The notes: generated from the sequence alone by a model not told the origin. A stretch of DNA of 64,000 bases from Ruminiclostridium hungatei (GCF_002051585.1 NZ_MZGX01000028.1:1-64000); one strand, 5' to 3'; shown: positions 1-6,890, counted from the first letter of the stretch. Program-made: numbers and translations.

Positions 1-201
1 AGCATCTGCCAAGAGCGTAATCAAGGCCACGCCGCTTCGCGGTGGCTGGTTTCTGCACCTCTGGCTCCAAAAACCAATTTTGCTATCGTCACAGAGAGCG
101 ATTTACAGAAAAAATCTCACAGAGCCGATTAGGTATTTTTATGGCATTACTTTATCGTGTCTTAGAATAGTGTGGGTAGTTTTGTACTTACAAGAATTCC
201 C
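1..201. other. Left chromosomal flank of the prophage array, no gene seen
   Basis: I see no convincing coding region. The stretch contains an imperfect GC-rich hairpin around 28-48 and two similar short direct repeats beginning TCACAGAG near 91 and 117. It ends at the att core, so it is the host side of the left junction. It shows no obvious similarity to the prophage. Confidence 0.5.
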
Positions 202-222
202 CCCTCCAATTACGCGAAATTA
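202..222. repeat. Left attachment site core (attL)
   Basis: A 21-bp sequence beginning CCCTCCAATTACGCG is present here, at the copy junction (6418) and at the right end (12634). To its left the sequence is chromosomal; to its right is phage DNA. It is therefore the direct repeat produced by site-specific integration. Its complement carries GGAGGG, which serves as the ribosome binding site of the phage's minus-strand end gene at the other two copies. Confidence 0.85.
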
Positions 223-300
223 AAGAATTAGCATAATTGAGGATTATTATAAACCAAAAGTCCAGGCTTTTTTATTACAGATTTGTTACATTGCTTAAGG

Positions 301-331
301 CACTTTATTATTCTAAAGTGTACTTAAGTAC
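301..331. promoter_or_regulatory. Nested palindromes near the left prophage end
   Basis: CACTTTA at 301-307 pairs with TAAAGTG at 314-320, directly followed by the 12-base palindrome GTACTTAAGTAC at 320-331. They lie between the att core and the repressor terminator. They could be recombination accessory sites or a hairpin of the ssDNA genome. The same structure occurs at 6517-6547. Confidence 0.45.
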
Positions 332-349
332 AAAAATATTTCAAAAAAA

Positions 350-374
350 TAAGCAGTCGTTAGACTGCTCTTTT
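350..374. terminator. Bidirectional intrinsic terminator after the phage repressor
   Basis: AGCAGTC and GACTGCT form a stem around a 4-base loop. A run of T follows on the plus strand and another follows on the minus strand. It sits immediately after the stop of the minus-strand repressor. The duplicate is at 6566-6590. Confidence 0.8.
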
Positions 375-584
375 TTATGCTGTGAACTTCATTCTTCCGA
401 CTAGTATATCGAGAGAAATCATGTAATAATCTGCTAGTTTTACTAATGTTCCTATATCCGGTTGCCTATAATTAGTCTCGTATTGTGTGTATGTGTTTGT
501 TGCGACTCCTAGTAGTTTTGCTATTTCTTTTTGTGTCATATTTCTTTGTATTCTCAGGTATTTTAAATTTTCTCCTATGTTCAT
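375..584 (-). CDS. XRE-family phage repressor, copy 1
   Basis: A 69-aa helix-turn-helix protein of the Cro/C1 (XRE) type, almost entirely DNA-binding domain. Residues 5-60 carry the typical MTQKEIAKLLGV and YRQPDIGTLVKLADYY segments. I start at MNIGENLKY because AGGAAGGTG lies 6-7 bases upstream; a longer frame reaches 629 but lacks a ribosome binding site. It is divergent from the initiator gene. The region between them carries three TCAC-N5-GTGA-type dyads, so it is probably the lysogeny regulator, functionally like RstR of CTX phage. Copy 2 differs by Leu24Ile. Confidence 0.85.
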   Translation of the reverse strand: MNIGENLKYLRIQRNMTQKEIAKLLGVATNTYTQYETNYRQPDIGTLVKLADYYMISLDILVGRMKFTA

Positions 585-674
585 TGCTATCACCTTCCTT
601 GTTTTAATTATAGCCGAAAATCGAAGCAATTTAAAGTAAATTGGTTATTAAAGGGAAATAATGGATTTTATTTG

Positions 675-747
675 TCACGTAACGGGATATTTGGGACTTG
701 TCCTATGTCACGAAAAGTGATATCTTATTTTTAATCACGGTGCGTGA
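675..747. promoter_or_regulatory. Three operator-like dyads upstream of phage rep, copy 1
   Basis: Sites TCAC-N5-GTGA occur at 708-720 and 735-747, and a degenerate one (TCAC-N5-GGGA) at 675-687. They lie between the divergent repressor and initiator genes. A possible promoter for rep, TTGTCC then TATCTT with 17-base spacing, overlaps the second site (698-726). Binding by the 69-aa repressor is inferred from position. The same array is at 6891-6963. Confidence 0.7.
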
Positions 748-776
748 TATTTTTTACATAATTGGAGGTTGCTACC

Positions 777-1877
777 ATGAAAATTCGGGCGGTTAATTGT
801 ATGATTGATTGGCTTGAGTTTTCTGTCTTTGGTATGACTGAAATTGATGTTTTGAAGCTTATGGGTATTAATGAACTCATTTTTGATGTTAAGCGTGGTT
901 TTTATTATGAACGTGTTTTGAGCTATGAAAATATTGTACAAGTTAGTTCTGGTTTGAAGGGCAATGACAGTGATAAACATGAGCATATACATGTAAGACT
1001 TACAGGAAAGGGTTGTCGTTTGCTTGAACAATTTTATGGTACTGATGATATTAGGACTGAGATTCGTTGTAGGTTCATCCTTAATGAAATTAAGGTATCC
1101 AGGATGGATATAGCCGTTGATTACAGTATGAAATTTGTTATAGATTACTTTCATTCGGCACTGAATAAGCGTTTAAATGGTGTAAAATCTATTGACCATG
1201 CTGGAAATTTTGTATCTGGGCTTACTCTTTATTTAGGCTCTAGGAAGTCGGAGAAGTTTTTTCGGCTGTATGAAAAAGATTTTGAAACTGGTGATTTTGT
1301 AAATTATAAAGACAGGCTTGAACTTGTTTTGAAAAATGAATATGCCACATTTGAAATGTTAAATGAAAACTTGTTGATAAAGATTGTTTCAACGTATATG
1401 AACGATATTGTGTGGTTGGAGGATGATAGACGAATGTTATGGTCTGAAATGAAGAATGGTCAATGTGAAATATCTCCTAAGATACGTCATAAAAAGACTA
1501 CGCTTAAAGAAAAGCGGGATTACATATTGAATACATATGGCAAAACGTTAAAAGCATCCGCTGAAATGTATGGTACAAAGGAAATTACGTCTGCTATTCA
1601 TGAGTCTGTGTATTCTGAAAGGGATTTAAGGATGATTAAAAACGAAAAGGTTATTAATGTCATGAAATATAAAAAGGAAGCTAAAAAGCGTGATTTATCT
1701 CAACGTAAGGTAATTGATGAATTAAAGTACCATAAGGGAATTTGGCTTGATAGGCCAGTATACGAAAATGGTGAAATAGTTCGTTATGAAAAGCAATTTG
1801 TACAGCAGTTAGAGCCTGATAGAGACAAGCTTAATCAATTAAGTATTTTAGCAGAGCTGAATAGTGAGGTAGGGTAA
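777..1877 (+). CDS. Rolling-circle replication initiator (Rep_trans/RstA-like), copy 1
   Basis: A 366-aa phage replication initiator expected to nick the double-stranded form at the plus origin and start rolling-circle synthesis. It shows the Rep_trans family pattern: N-terminal CMIDWLEFSVFG, then HIHVRLTGKGCRLLE, VSRMDIAVDY, and LYLGSRKSEKFFRLYEKD. The C-terminal third is basic and not recognised. I start at ATG 777 because GGAGG lies 8 bases upstream; the upstream TTG at 762 would put that site inside the gene. It is first in the plus-strand operon and overlaps the next gene in a TAATG. Expression is probably controlled by the three dyads at 675-747. Confidence 0.88.
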   Translation: MKIRAVNCMIDWLEFSVFGMTEIDVLKLMGINELIFDVKRGFYYERVLSYENIVQVSSGLKGNDSDKHEHIHVRLTGKGCRLLEQFYGTDDIRTEIRCRFILNEIKVSRMDIAVDYSMKFVIDYFHSALNKRLNGVKSIDHAGNFVSGLTLYLGSRKSEKFFRLYEKDFETGDFVNYKDRLELVLKNEYATFEMLNENLLIKIVSTYMNDIVWLEDDRRMLWSEMKNGQCEISPKIRHKKTTLKEKRDYILNTYGKTLKASAEMYGTKEITSAIHESVYSERDLRMIKNEKVINVMKYKKEAKKRDLSQRKVIDELKYHKGIWLDRPVYENGEIVRYEKQFVQQLEPDRDKLNQLSILAELNSEVG

Positions 1878-2152
1878 TGTTGAAGTTGAAATCTAAAAAT
1901 TTCGTTTATGCTGATATTAAAATCCAAGGTAGGGTAAAAACTTTCTATTTAGGTAGAATTGATAAGTTGATTGAAATTGGTGAATCTGTTGTTACTAGAA
2001 GATTAAAAGAACTTGTTGATGCTTATGTATCTGAATATGATATTCAGTACGTTCCTGATAAAACCATATATGGTCGTTATGTTGTTGATATGCAATATTT
2101 ATACCCCGAATGGAAGCGAAAACATTCGGATCTGTATGGTGAGGTAGGGTAA
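1867..2152 (+). repeat. AGGTAGGGTAA repeats, three of four copies in prophage 1
   Basis: Exact 11-base repeats on the plus strand at 1867-1877, 1927-1937 and 2142-2152; the fourth is at 5992-6002 in the origin-like region. Two of them contain stop codons of consecutive genes. In prophage 2 they are at 8083, 8143, 8358 and 12208. A G-rich single-strand motif of this kind could bind the phage ssDNA-binding protein on mRNA or on the genome. Confidence 0.7.
1877..2152 (+). CDS. Small phage protein of unknown function, copy 1
   Basis: A 91-aa basic protein that I do not recognise. Its start overlaps the rep stop (TAATG), so it is probably translationally coupled to rep. Like Rep it ends in Gly-Glu-Val-Gly, because both genes end in the same GGTGAGGTAGGGTAA-like stretch. 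Three of the four AGGTAGGGTAA repeats of the prophage lie at or within this gene. A role in replication, or as an accessory of Rep, is only a guess from position. Confidence 0.7.
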   Translation: MLKLKSKNFVYADIKIQGRVKTFYLGRIDKLIEIGESVVTRRLKELVDAYVSEYDIQYVPDKTIYGRYVVDMQYLYPEWKRKHSDLYGEVG

Positions 2153-2221
2153 CACATTATTGAATTAGTTATTAACGGTTAAACTGGTGAATAATCGCTG
2201 GGCCGTATAAGGAGGATATAA

Positions 2222-2512
2222 ATGAAATTATTAGTTATGAACGTTAATCATGCTGCTGGTATCAGCAAGAAAACAGGTAAGTCTTTTGACTTTATTACAA
2301 TGACTGCTTTTAAGCCGGGTGCGGTCAGTGAGACTGATTTTAAAGGAATGAAACCGCTTGAATTTTTCTGCAATCCAGATATATTTTCTCGGATTCCCGA
2401 ACTTCCGTCTGTATGTGATGTTGAATACGAACTTGAGCCTGGTTTCAATGGTCAGCCAAAAATGACTGTTGTTGGTATTAAGACTTTCAGCAAGCTTGAA
2501 ATTAAGTTTTAA
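2222..2512 (+). CDS. Probable phage single-stranded DNA-binding protein (pV-like), copy 1
   Basis: A 96-aa protein in the position of gene V of filamentous phages, right after the replication genes and before the structural genes. It is preceded by a very strong ribosome binding site (AAGGAGG, 6-7 bases from ATG), fitting a protein needed in large amounts to coat ssDNA. The alternating hydrophobic segments (KLLVMNVNHA, FDFITMTAF, MTVVGIKTFSKLEIKF) suggest a small beta-barrel. Assignment rests on size, order and expression signal rather than a clear signature; a small accessory protein of another kind is possible. Confidence 0.6.
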   Translation: MKLLVMNVNHAAGISKKTGKSFDFITMTAFKPGAVSETDFKGMKPLEFFCNPDIFSRIPELPSVCDVEYELEPGFNGQPKMTVVGIKTFSKLEIKF

Positions 2513-2525
2513 TGGGGGGTGGGGC

Positions 2526-3887
2526 ATGAAGCGTAATATAATAATTGCTTTGATTTTAGGGGTATTTTTGAGCGTTTCATGCTCCTTAGTTGCCTATGCT
2601 TTAACAGCAAATGACCAAGTAACACAGGCTCAATTGGATGCCTATCCTTATTGGATTGAAGTAATTCAGCCTAACTATGATTCTCGACAACATACTATAA
2701 TTCGTTCTGCTGGTCCTATACCTGCTAGTTGTTTTAAGTTTTGTACTGATGGTTCTGGTAAGCGTGTTTTGTATATTGATAATAGTCCATATAATTTTAT
2801 ATATTGTGACCATTGGATTCATGTTGCTGATGGTTGGACTGATTATAGTCAACCTTATAATTTTTTTGCTCGTGGTGGTATTGAGGACTCTCGTTGGTAT
2901 GTTAGTGTAGTTGGTGGCAATTATAGTTTACTTGATTATGAAACTGCTGAACTTAATATTTTAAATCCTGTTGATAATAATACTTACAATACATATCAAG
3001 ATATTAAGTTTAAATATACTGGTTTTAAGTATCTTGAAGTAGTTTTTAATGATAAAAATATTGCTGATGATCCTAAAACTGGTCTTGTTGAAAACAATAT
3101 TTTGAATAGATTTTATGATATCCCCGGCGAATACACTATTCCACAATCTGAAATTCCTTATAGCAATTCCGAATATGAATTACAGTTTTATTATTCAAGT
3201 GATGGAAGCAATTATGTTTTTTGGAAATCAATTAGTTTTAAAATAAAACCACCTGACAAGAAGTCTATAACGTGTAATTTATCTAATGGACAGACTTATA
3301 ATATTCCTCAGGATTTAATAATCCGTAGTGTTGGTTATTCTCCATATACGATTTATGTTAACGACTTGCCAATACGCCGAATTGTTGCAGATTGTGGGTT
3401 TTCTTTATCTCCGTCTATGGGTAATATTTCGACTGGTTCAACCAATAAACAGGATTTTTATAATTATAGGATTGGCAAAAATACTGTTAAAGCTATAAAG
3501 GATGATGGTACGGTTATATTAGATCTATCTGTTACATATTTGAGGGAATTGATAGATTCTTCTGAATTGCCTTCTAATACTGTTGGTGACGGTAAAATGA
3601 TTGATTTATCATTTCCGCAAAGAAGTGATTATCCTGATGGTATTTTAGGTGATGTTCAATTCGGATTTGCTTATCTTATATATTTAATTACATTTCCATT
3701 CATGGCTATAGCTAAACTTTTTTCTATCCTTAACAATCATTTTGCTACATTTTTAAATAGTACGTCTGGTGTTGCAAATTTCTTTAGGCAAATGTTCGGA
3801 TTTCTTCCTACTGAGGTACTTACAGTCATTGTAATAACTATAACCCTGTCTTCATTCTTTGTAATATTAAGAATGGTTAGGAGGTAG
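2526..3887 (+). CDS. Secreted, membrane-anchored minor coat/adsorption protein (pIII-like), copy 1
   Basis: A 453-aa protein with an N-terminal signal peptide (MKRNIIIALILGVFLSVSC, cleavage near VAYA-LT), a long aromatic- and Asn-rich extracellular region (about 30-360), and hydrophobic segments near the C-terminus ending in VLTVIVITITLSSFFVILR followed by basic residues. This layout matches pIII-type proteins, which sit at the virion tip, bind the host and stay membrane-anchored until assembly. The start at 2526 follows GGGGGGTGGGG; an upstream in-frame ATG at 2469 lies inside the previous gene and would hide the signal peptide. The receptor is unknown; in a Gram-positive host it would be a wall or membrane component. 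Confidence 0.75.
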   Translation: MKRNIIIALILGVFLSVSCSLVAYALTANDQVTQAQLDAYPYWIEVIQPNYDSRQHTIIRSAGPIPASCFKFCTDGSGKRVLYIDNSPYNFIYCDHWIHVADGWTDYSQPYNFFARGGIEDSRWYVSVVGGNYSLLDYETAELNILNPVDNNTYNTYQDIKFKYTGFKYLEVVFNDKNIADDPKTGLVENNILNRFYDIPGEYTIPQSEIPYSNSEYELQFYYSSDGSNYVFWKSISFKIKPPDKKSITCNLSNGQTYNIPQDLIIRSVGYSPYTIYVNDLPIRRIVADCGFSLSPSMGNISTGSTNKQDFYNYRIGKNTVKAIKDDGTVILDLSVTYLRELIDSSELPSNTVGDGKMIDLSFPQRSDYPDGILGDVQFGFAYLIYLITFPFMAIAKLFSILNNHFATFLNSTSGVANFFRQMFGFLPTEVLTVIVITITLSSFFVILRMVRR

Positions 3888-3889
3888 CT

Positions 3890-4054
3890 GTGGAGCTTTT
3901 GGGGGCAATTATAAACACTATATGGCAAATGATGTGTATACCATTCCGAATATCAAATACAATAACATTTTCTCTTTGGCATTACTTTGCCTTTATTATA
4001 GTTTTAGCTGTTTTATGTAATTCCATATTTCCAAAAAAGGGGGATGATAAATGA
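3890..4054 (+). CDS. Small phage membrane protein, 54 aa, copy 1
   Basis: GTG-initiated ORF two bases after the pIII-like stop, with TAGGAGG overlapping that stop as ribosome binding site. It encodes an N-terminal amphipathic stretch, one strongly hydrophobic segment (WHYFAFIIVLAVLCNSIF) and a basic tail. Its stop overlaps the next start (ATGA). Size and position fit minor capsid proteins such as pVI, pVII or pIX. I cannot tell which. Confidence 0.65.
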   Translation: MELLGAIINTIWQMMCIPFRISNTITFSLWHYFAFIIVLAVLCNSIFPKKGDDK

Positions 4055-4257
4055 ACACTATAGATTCATTAATGACAAATTTGTTAGGTGCTGCTCCTGT
4101 AAATTATATAACTGATGCAACTGGTAATGTTTCTGTTGTGTATGATACATGGTTCATTTTAAAGGCCATTATACTTGTTATTACTCTCAAGACTGTCTTT
4201 GATTTAATGCTTATTATTCCAAAGATAGTAGCTAGGAGGATTACGAAAAATGATTGA
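4051..4257 (+). CDS. Small phage membrane protein, 68 aa, copy 1
   Basis: One transmembrane segment (WFILKAIILVITLKTVFDLMLIIP) lies between a polar N-terminal region and a basic C-terminus (RRITKND). It overlaps both neighbours by a few bases, which implies coupled translation within a block of four tiny membrane proteins. It is a minor coat protein candidate. Confidence 0.65.
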   Translation: MNTIDSLMTNLLGAAPVNYITDATGNVSVVYDTWFILKAIILVITLKTVFDLMLIIPKIVARRITKND

Positions 4258-4417
4258 TGCAATGTTATTATCATTAACCTTTTTAGAGGGAGTATTCACT
4301 ACTATAACAACTGCTGACAGCCCTTTTATGTTTGTATTTGGTATGGGGATGTTAGTTGCTATTATATCAATATTCATGTCTTTAACAACTGTAGGAAGGG
4401 GGAAACGTCGTTTATGA
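4250..4417 (+). CDS. Small phage membrane protein, 55 aa, copy 1
   Basis: A 55-aa ORF starting inside the end of the 68-aa gene, with AGGAGG 9 bases upstream. It encodes a hydrophobic protein (FMFVFGMGMLVAIISIFM) with a basic end (GRGKRRL). Its stop overlaps the next ATG in the form ATGA. It resembles a capsid subunit and is an alternative candidate for the major coat protein. Confidence 0.65.
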   Translation: MIDAMLLSLTFLEGVFTTITTADSPFMFVFGMGMLVAIISIFMSLTTVGRGKRRL

Positions 4418-4593
4418 CGGAATCATCTATGTCAACAATTTTATCAGGTTTAACAGATGTAACAACCGCATTAATCTCTGTATGTACAAGTTTGGTAACT
4501 GCGGTAGTATCACAGCCTTTATTGCTTGTCTCAGTTTTAATGGGGATGGTAGGCGGGGGAATTGCACTTTTTAAAAGCCTTCGCCACGGTTAA
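4414..4593 (+). CDS. Probable major coat protein (pVIII-like), 59 aa, copy 1
   Basis: The 59-aa product has a polar, Thr/Ser-rich N-terminal half with acidic residues. A transmembrane helix follows (QPLLLVSVLMGMVGGGIALF), then a short basic tail (KSLRHG) that could contact DNA, which is the classic layout of a filamentous-phage major coat protein. AGGAAGGGGG provides the ribosome binding site. A strong terminator follows directly, as after gene VIII in Ff phages, consistent with abundant transcript ending here. No separate signal peptide is evident, so the processing may be unusual. Assignment is by architecture and context. Confidence 0.65.
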   Translation: MTESSMSTILSGLTDVTTALISVCTSLVTAVVSQPLLLVSVLMGMVGGGIALFKSLRHG

Positions 4594-4600
4594 AAATATG

Positions 4601-4648
4601 GGCGACACTGGGGAAGCGTAGCCCCCCAGTGTTGCCTATATTTTTTAT
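4601..4648 (+). terminator. Intrinsic terminator after the phage coat genes, copy 1
   Basis: A GC-rich stem of GGCGACACTGGGG with CCCCAGTGTTGCC (one G-T pair) around a short loop is followed by TATATTTTTTATT. It separates the coat block from the assembly ATPase, as in Ff phages. Confidence 0.85.
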
Positions 4649-4669
4649 TCTATTTTAGGGGGAAATAAA

Positions 4670-5449
4670 ATGACATTGATATTATTAATTGTATTTATAC
4701 TTTGTTTGTTATTTTTTATGGGTAGACCGAAGGAAGGCCAAATGGTTCTTGTCTTTGCTAATATAGGTGCAGGAAAAACAACATTGTTGTCTCGTTACGC
4801 TTTTAAAGAGCAGAAGAAAATTAAAAGGGGTAAAAGTAAATATAAGCAGATAGTGTCTAATACTCCTATAAGTGACTGTATCTATGTATCAGATATACAT
4901 AAGCTACTTAACGATTTTGCACCGGAGAGAACGCTATTTTTGATTGATGAAGGTGGTATCGTTTTTAATAATCGAAAAATGAAATTAACAGATAGGGAAA
5001 TAGAGTATCTTAAGCTTATCCGGCACTATGATAGTAAAATGGTTATTGTATCTCAGTCTTATGATGATGTTGACATTACGATTAGACGTTTGTATACAAA
5101 TATGTATTTACTTAATAAGTTTATTTTTGGTCAAACTTTAATTAAGCCTATAAGGAAATTTGTAACCATTGAGGAAGAAACAGAACAGATAATAGATGCT
5201 TATGCCTTTAGACCAATATTTAGCTGGGGATTCCTTAACCGTAAAAATTATTATCATATGTTTGATACAAAATGGAAGCCAGATGGTAGGCAACAACCTG
5301 AATATAAAGATTTTCAAGTTATACCTTATCGTTGGAAACTTAATGTTTATAACAAATATATTCACCCTGCGTTTTATCGTATTAAGATTAGAACTATTAT
5401 GTTTTTTATGTCTTTAAAGCGTTATATATTTTCTAAAAGGAATATATAA
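4670..5449 (+). CDS. Zot/pI-type phage assembly ATPase, copy 1
   Basis: A 259-aa inner-membrane morphogenesis ATPase expected to drive extrusion of the virion. It has an N-terminal transmembrane helix (residues 1-17), a Walker A motif NIGAGKTT at 31-38, and a Walker B-like stretch TLFLIDEGG near 91-100, followed by a conserved VIVSQSYDDVD strand. This is the Zot (PF05707) pattern. Gram-negative Zot/pI proteins usually carry the membrane helix after the ATPase domain; here it precedes it. The start follows TTTAGGGGGAAATAAA. It lies beyond the coat-gene terminator and thus would be expressed at a lower level. Confidence 0.85.
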   Translation: MTLILLIVFILCLLFFMGRPKEGQMVLVFANIGAGKTTLLSRYAFKEQKKIKRGKSKYKQIVSNTPISDCIYVSDIHKLLNDFAPERTLFLIDEGGIVFNNRKMKLTDREIEYLKLIRHYDSKMVIVSQSYDDVDITIRRLYTNMYLLNKFIFGQTLIKPIRKFVTIEEETEQIIDAYAFRPIFSWGFLNRKNYYHMFDTKWKPDGRQQPEYKDFQVIPYRWKLNVYNKYIHPAFYRIKIRTIMFFMSLKRYIFSKRNI

Positions 5450-5463
5450 ACCATTCTCTTTTG

Positions 5464-5518
5464 TTGACTTTTATGTAATATTATGATATTATATATGTAA
5501 TAGATTAATATTACATAA
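5464..5518 (+). promoter_or_regulatory. Promoter with 13-bp inverted-repeat operator, copy 1
   Basis: TTGACT (5464-5469) and TATTAT (5487-5492), 17 bases apart, form a sigma-A-type promoter. TTATGTAATATTA (5471-5483) and its exact complement TAATATTACATAA (5506-5518) bracket the -10 box, and a third TATGTAATA-like half site lies between them. This is likely the self-operator of the winged-helix protein starting at 5532. The duplicate is at 11680-11734. Confidence 0.75.
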
Positions 5519-5531
5519 AGGGGCATTAATT

Positions 5532-5816
5532 ATGGATAAAAAATATATGGAATGTATTGCTACTATGGATTTGAGTACTTACAACTATAAAATATTGCTC
5601 TTTTTAAATATACAATCATATACTCAATCTCAAATAGCTAATATGCTTGGTTTGCAGAGACAGAATGTTAATAAATATTTCAAGGAATTGGAAGCTTATG
5701 GTCTTGTTTCTGTCGAAAAAACAGAAGGCCGTAATACTTTCTATAAGGCTGTTACAAATTTAAGGCTTATAAAGCAGAATGTAAAAGGTCAATTGAAATT
5801 GGAATCATTTATTTAA
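5532..5816 (+). CDS. Winged-helix transcriptional regulator of the phage, copy 1
   Basis: A 94-aa winged helix-turn-helix protein. The YTQSQIANMLGLQRQNVNKY segment (about 36-55) is the helix-turn-helix, followed by KELEAYGLVSVEKTEGRNTFYKA, a typical MarR/ArsR-like wing. It has its own promoter overlapped by a perfect inverted repeat, so autoregulation is likely. Its targets may include the lysis-lysogeny balance or the assembly genes. It is a second regulator in addition to the XRE repressor. Confidence 0.8.
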   Translation: MDKKYMECIATMDLSTYNYKILLFLNIQSYTQSQIANMLGLQRQNVNKYFKELEAYGLVSVEKTEGRNTFYKAVTNLRLIKQNVKGQLKLESFI

Positions 5817-6163
5817 TTTTTGCATGTTGACAGCAAGACGGGAGCGTAGCGGTTCGGCTACCGTTCGCCCAGTAGACATTTAAACGCAGAGTTTACGCTA
5901 ATGCGACGGACAAAACACTGCCAATGTGTGCCATTGCACCCTTAACTCGTATCTGGTTTTATATTAGCTATTGATGCGGAGCTGATGCAGAAGGTAGGGT
6001 AAACATCTATTCGCGCCTATATGCCGAGGGTTTTTCGTTTTTCTTTCGGTAGGTAAGCACCAAGGCTGATTTTATACAATTTGTGGATAACTCAAAACCC
6101 CCGCTCTGTAATACGGGGGTACAACCGTAGTAACTATAGGTGAAACTGTGGAAAACTCGTCTT
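5817..6163. other. Phage intergenic region, candidate origin/packaging signal, copy 1
   Basis: This 347-base non-coding stretch is rich in hairpins, for example GTAGC/GCTAC near 5851-5866 and ACCCCCG/CGGGGGT at about 6097-6120. It holds the fourth AGGTAGGGTAA repeat (5992-6002), a perfect DnaA-box consensus on the reverse strand (TGTGGATAA at 6082-6090) and a near-box TGTGGAAAA at 6147-6155. Filamentous phages carry plus and minus origins and the packaging hairpin in such a region. The exact nick site is not identifiable by eye. Confidence 0.6.
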
Positions 6164-6409
6164 TTAATCTTTTAAACTTTGTAGTTTCTTTCGTAGTAGG
6201 TTAGAGTTATACCGATAGTTCCAGTAAATTTCTTTCAAGTCGAAGTCTGATTCAGAAAACTTCTTAAAGGTTCTTAAAATCTCCATTTGTGAAAATTCTA
6301 GTAGTTTTATTAATATGTCAAGTTCGTCTTGGTCGAATTTGGCTGTATAAACCTTTTTGACTGCACATTTTTTTGTGGGTCTGATGAAATGCCTGTAAGC
6401 TCTCTGCAA
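6164..6409 (-). CDS. Small phage protein of unknown function, copy 1
   Basis: An 81-aa basic, Lys/Arg-rich protein with helical character (DELDILIKLLEFSQMEILRTFKKF) that I do not recognise. It starts with TTG at 6407-6409. Its ribosome binding site GGAGGGAG lies inside the att core, so its upstream DNA changes with integration: here prophage copy 2 is upstream, while in copy 2 the chromosome is. This could link its expression to the integration state. Confidence 0.65.
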   Translation of the reverse strand: MQRAYRHFIRPTKKCAVKKVYTAKFDQDELDILIKLLEFSQMEILRTFKKFSESDFDLKEIYWNYRYNSNLLRKKLQSLKD

Positions 6410-6417
6410 TGTATTCT

Positions 6418-6438
6418 CCCTCCAATTACGCGAAATTA
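6418..6438. repeat. Junction attachment core between prophage copies (attP-like)
   Basis: Same 21-bp core, with phage DNA on both sides, so it reproduces the attP of the circular phage. To its right, AATTAGCATAATTGAGG forms an imperfect inverted repeat with the core, so attP itself is a weak dyad. Confidence 0.85.
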
Positions 6439-6590
6439 AAGAATTAGCATAATTGAGGATTATTATAAACCAAAAGTCCAGGCTTTTTTATTACAGATTT
6501 GTTACATTGCTTAAGGCACTTTATTATTCTAAAGTGTACTTAAGTACAAAAATATTTCAAAAAAATAAGCAGTCGTTAGACTGCTCTTTT

Positions 6591-6800
6591 TTATGCTGTG
6601 AACTTCATTCTTCCGACTAGTATATCGAGAGAAATCATGTAATAATCTGCTAGTTTTACTAATGTTCCTATATCCGGTTGCCTATAATTAGTCTCGTATT
6701 GTGTGTATGTGTTTGTTGCGACTCCTAGTATTTTTGCTATTTCTTTTTGTGTCATATTTCTTTGTATTCTCAGGTATTTTAAATTTTCTCCTATGTTCAT
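6591..6800 (-). CDS. XRE-family phage repressor, copy 2
   Basis: Same 69-aa protein as at 375-584 except Ile24 in place of Leu24 (CTA to ATA), within the helix-turn-helix region. Same start logic and downstream terminator (6566-6590). The substitution is conservative, so cross-immunity between copies is expected. Confidence 0.85.
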   Translation of the reverse strand: MNIGENLKYLRIQRNMTQKEIAKILGVATNTYTQYETNYRQPDIGTLVKLADYYMISLDILVGRMKFTA

Positions 6801-6890
6801 TGCTATCACCTTCCTTGTTTTAATTATAGCCGAAAATCGAAGCAATTTAAAGTAAATTGGTTATTAAAGGGAAATAATGGATTTTATTTG

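Larger units (their letters stand above)
202..6417 (+). mobile_element. Inovirus (filamentous phage) prophage, copy 1 of a tandem pair
   Basis: This 6,216-bp unit is repeated head to tail at 6418-12633. Gene order is repressor (minus), rolling-circle initiator, small ORF, ssDNA-binding-like protein, adsorption-protein-like gene, four tiny membrane proteins, terminator, Zot/pI ATPase, winged-helix regulator, non-coding origin-like region, and a small minus-strand gene. This is the module order of filamentous phages. No secretin (pIV) gene is present, as expected for a host without an outer membrane, and no integrase or transposase is seen. Both copies have every reading frame intact, so the prophage may be active. 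The host range and virion morphology are inferred, not shown. Confidence 0.9.

Noticed and set aside
202-222. Att core as the chromosomal dif site
   Set aside because: The arms do not match the conserved XerC/XerD half sites of Firmicutes dif. Only the overall architecture is similar, so I do not call it dif.
735-1154. 139-aa minus-strand ORF opposite phage rep, repeated at 6951-7370
   Set aside because: It lies entirely within the well-supported rep gene or its promoter, has low-complexity AT-driven composition and no ribosome binding site.
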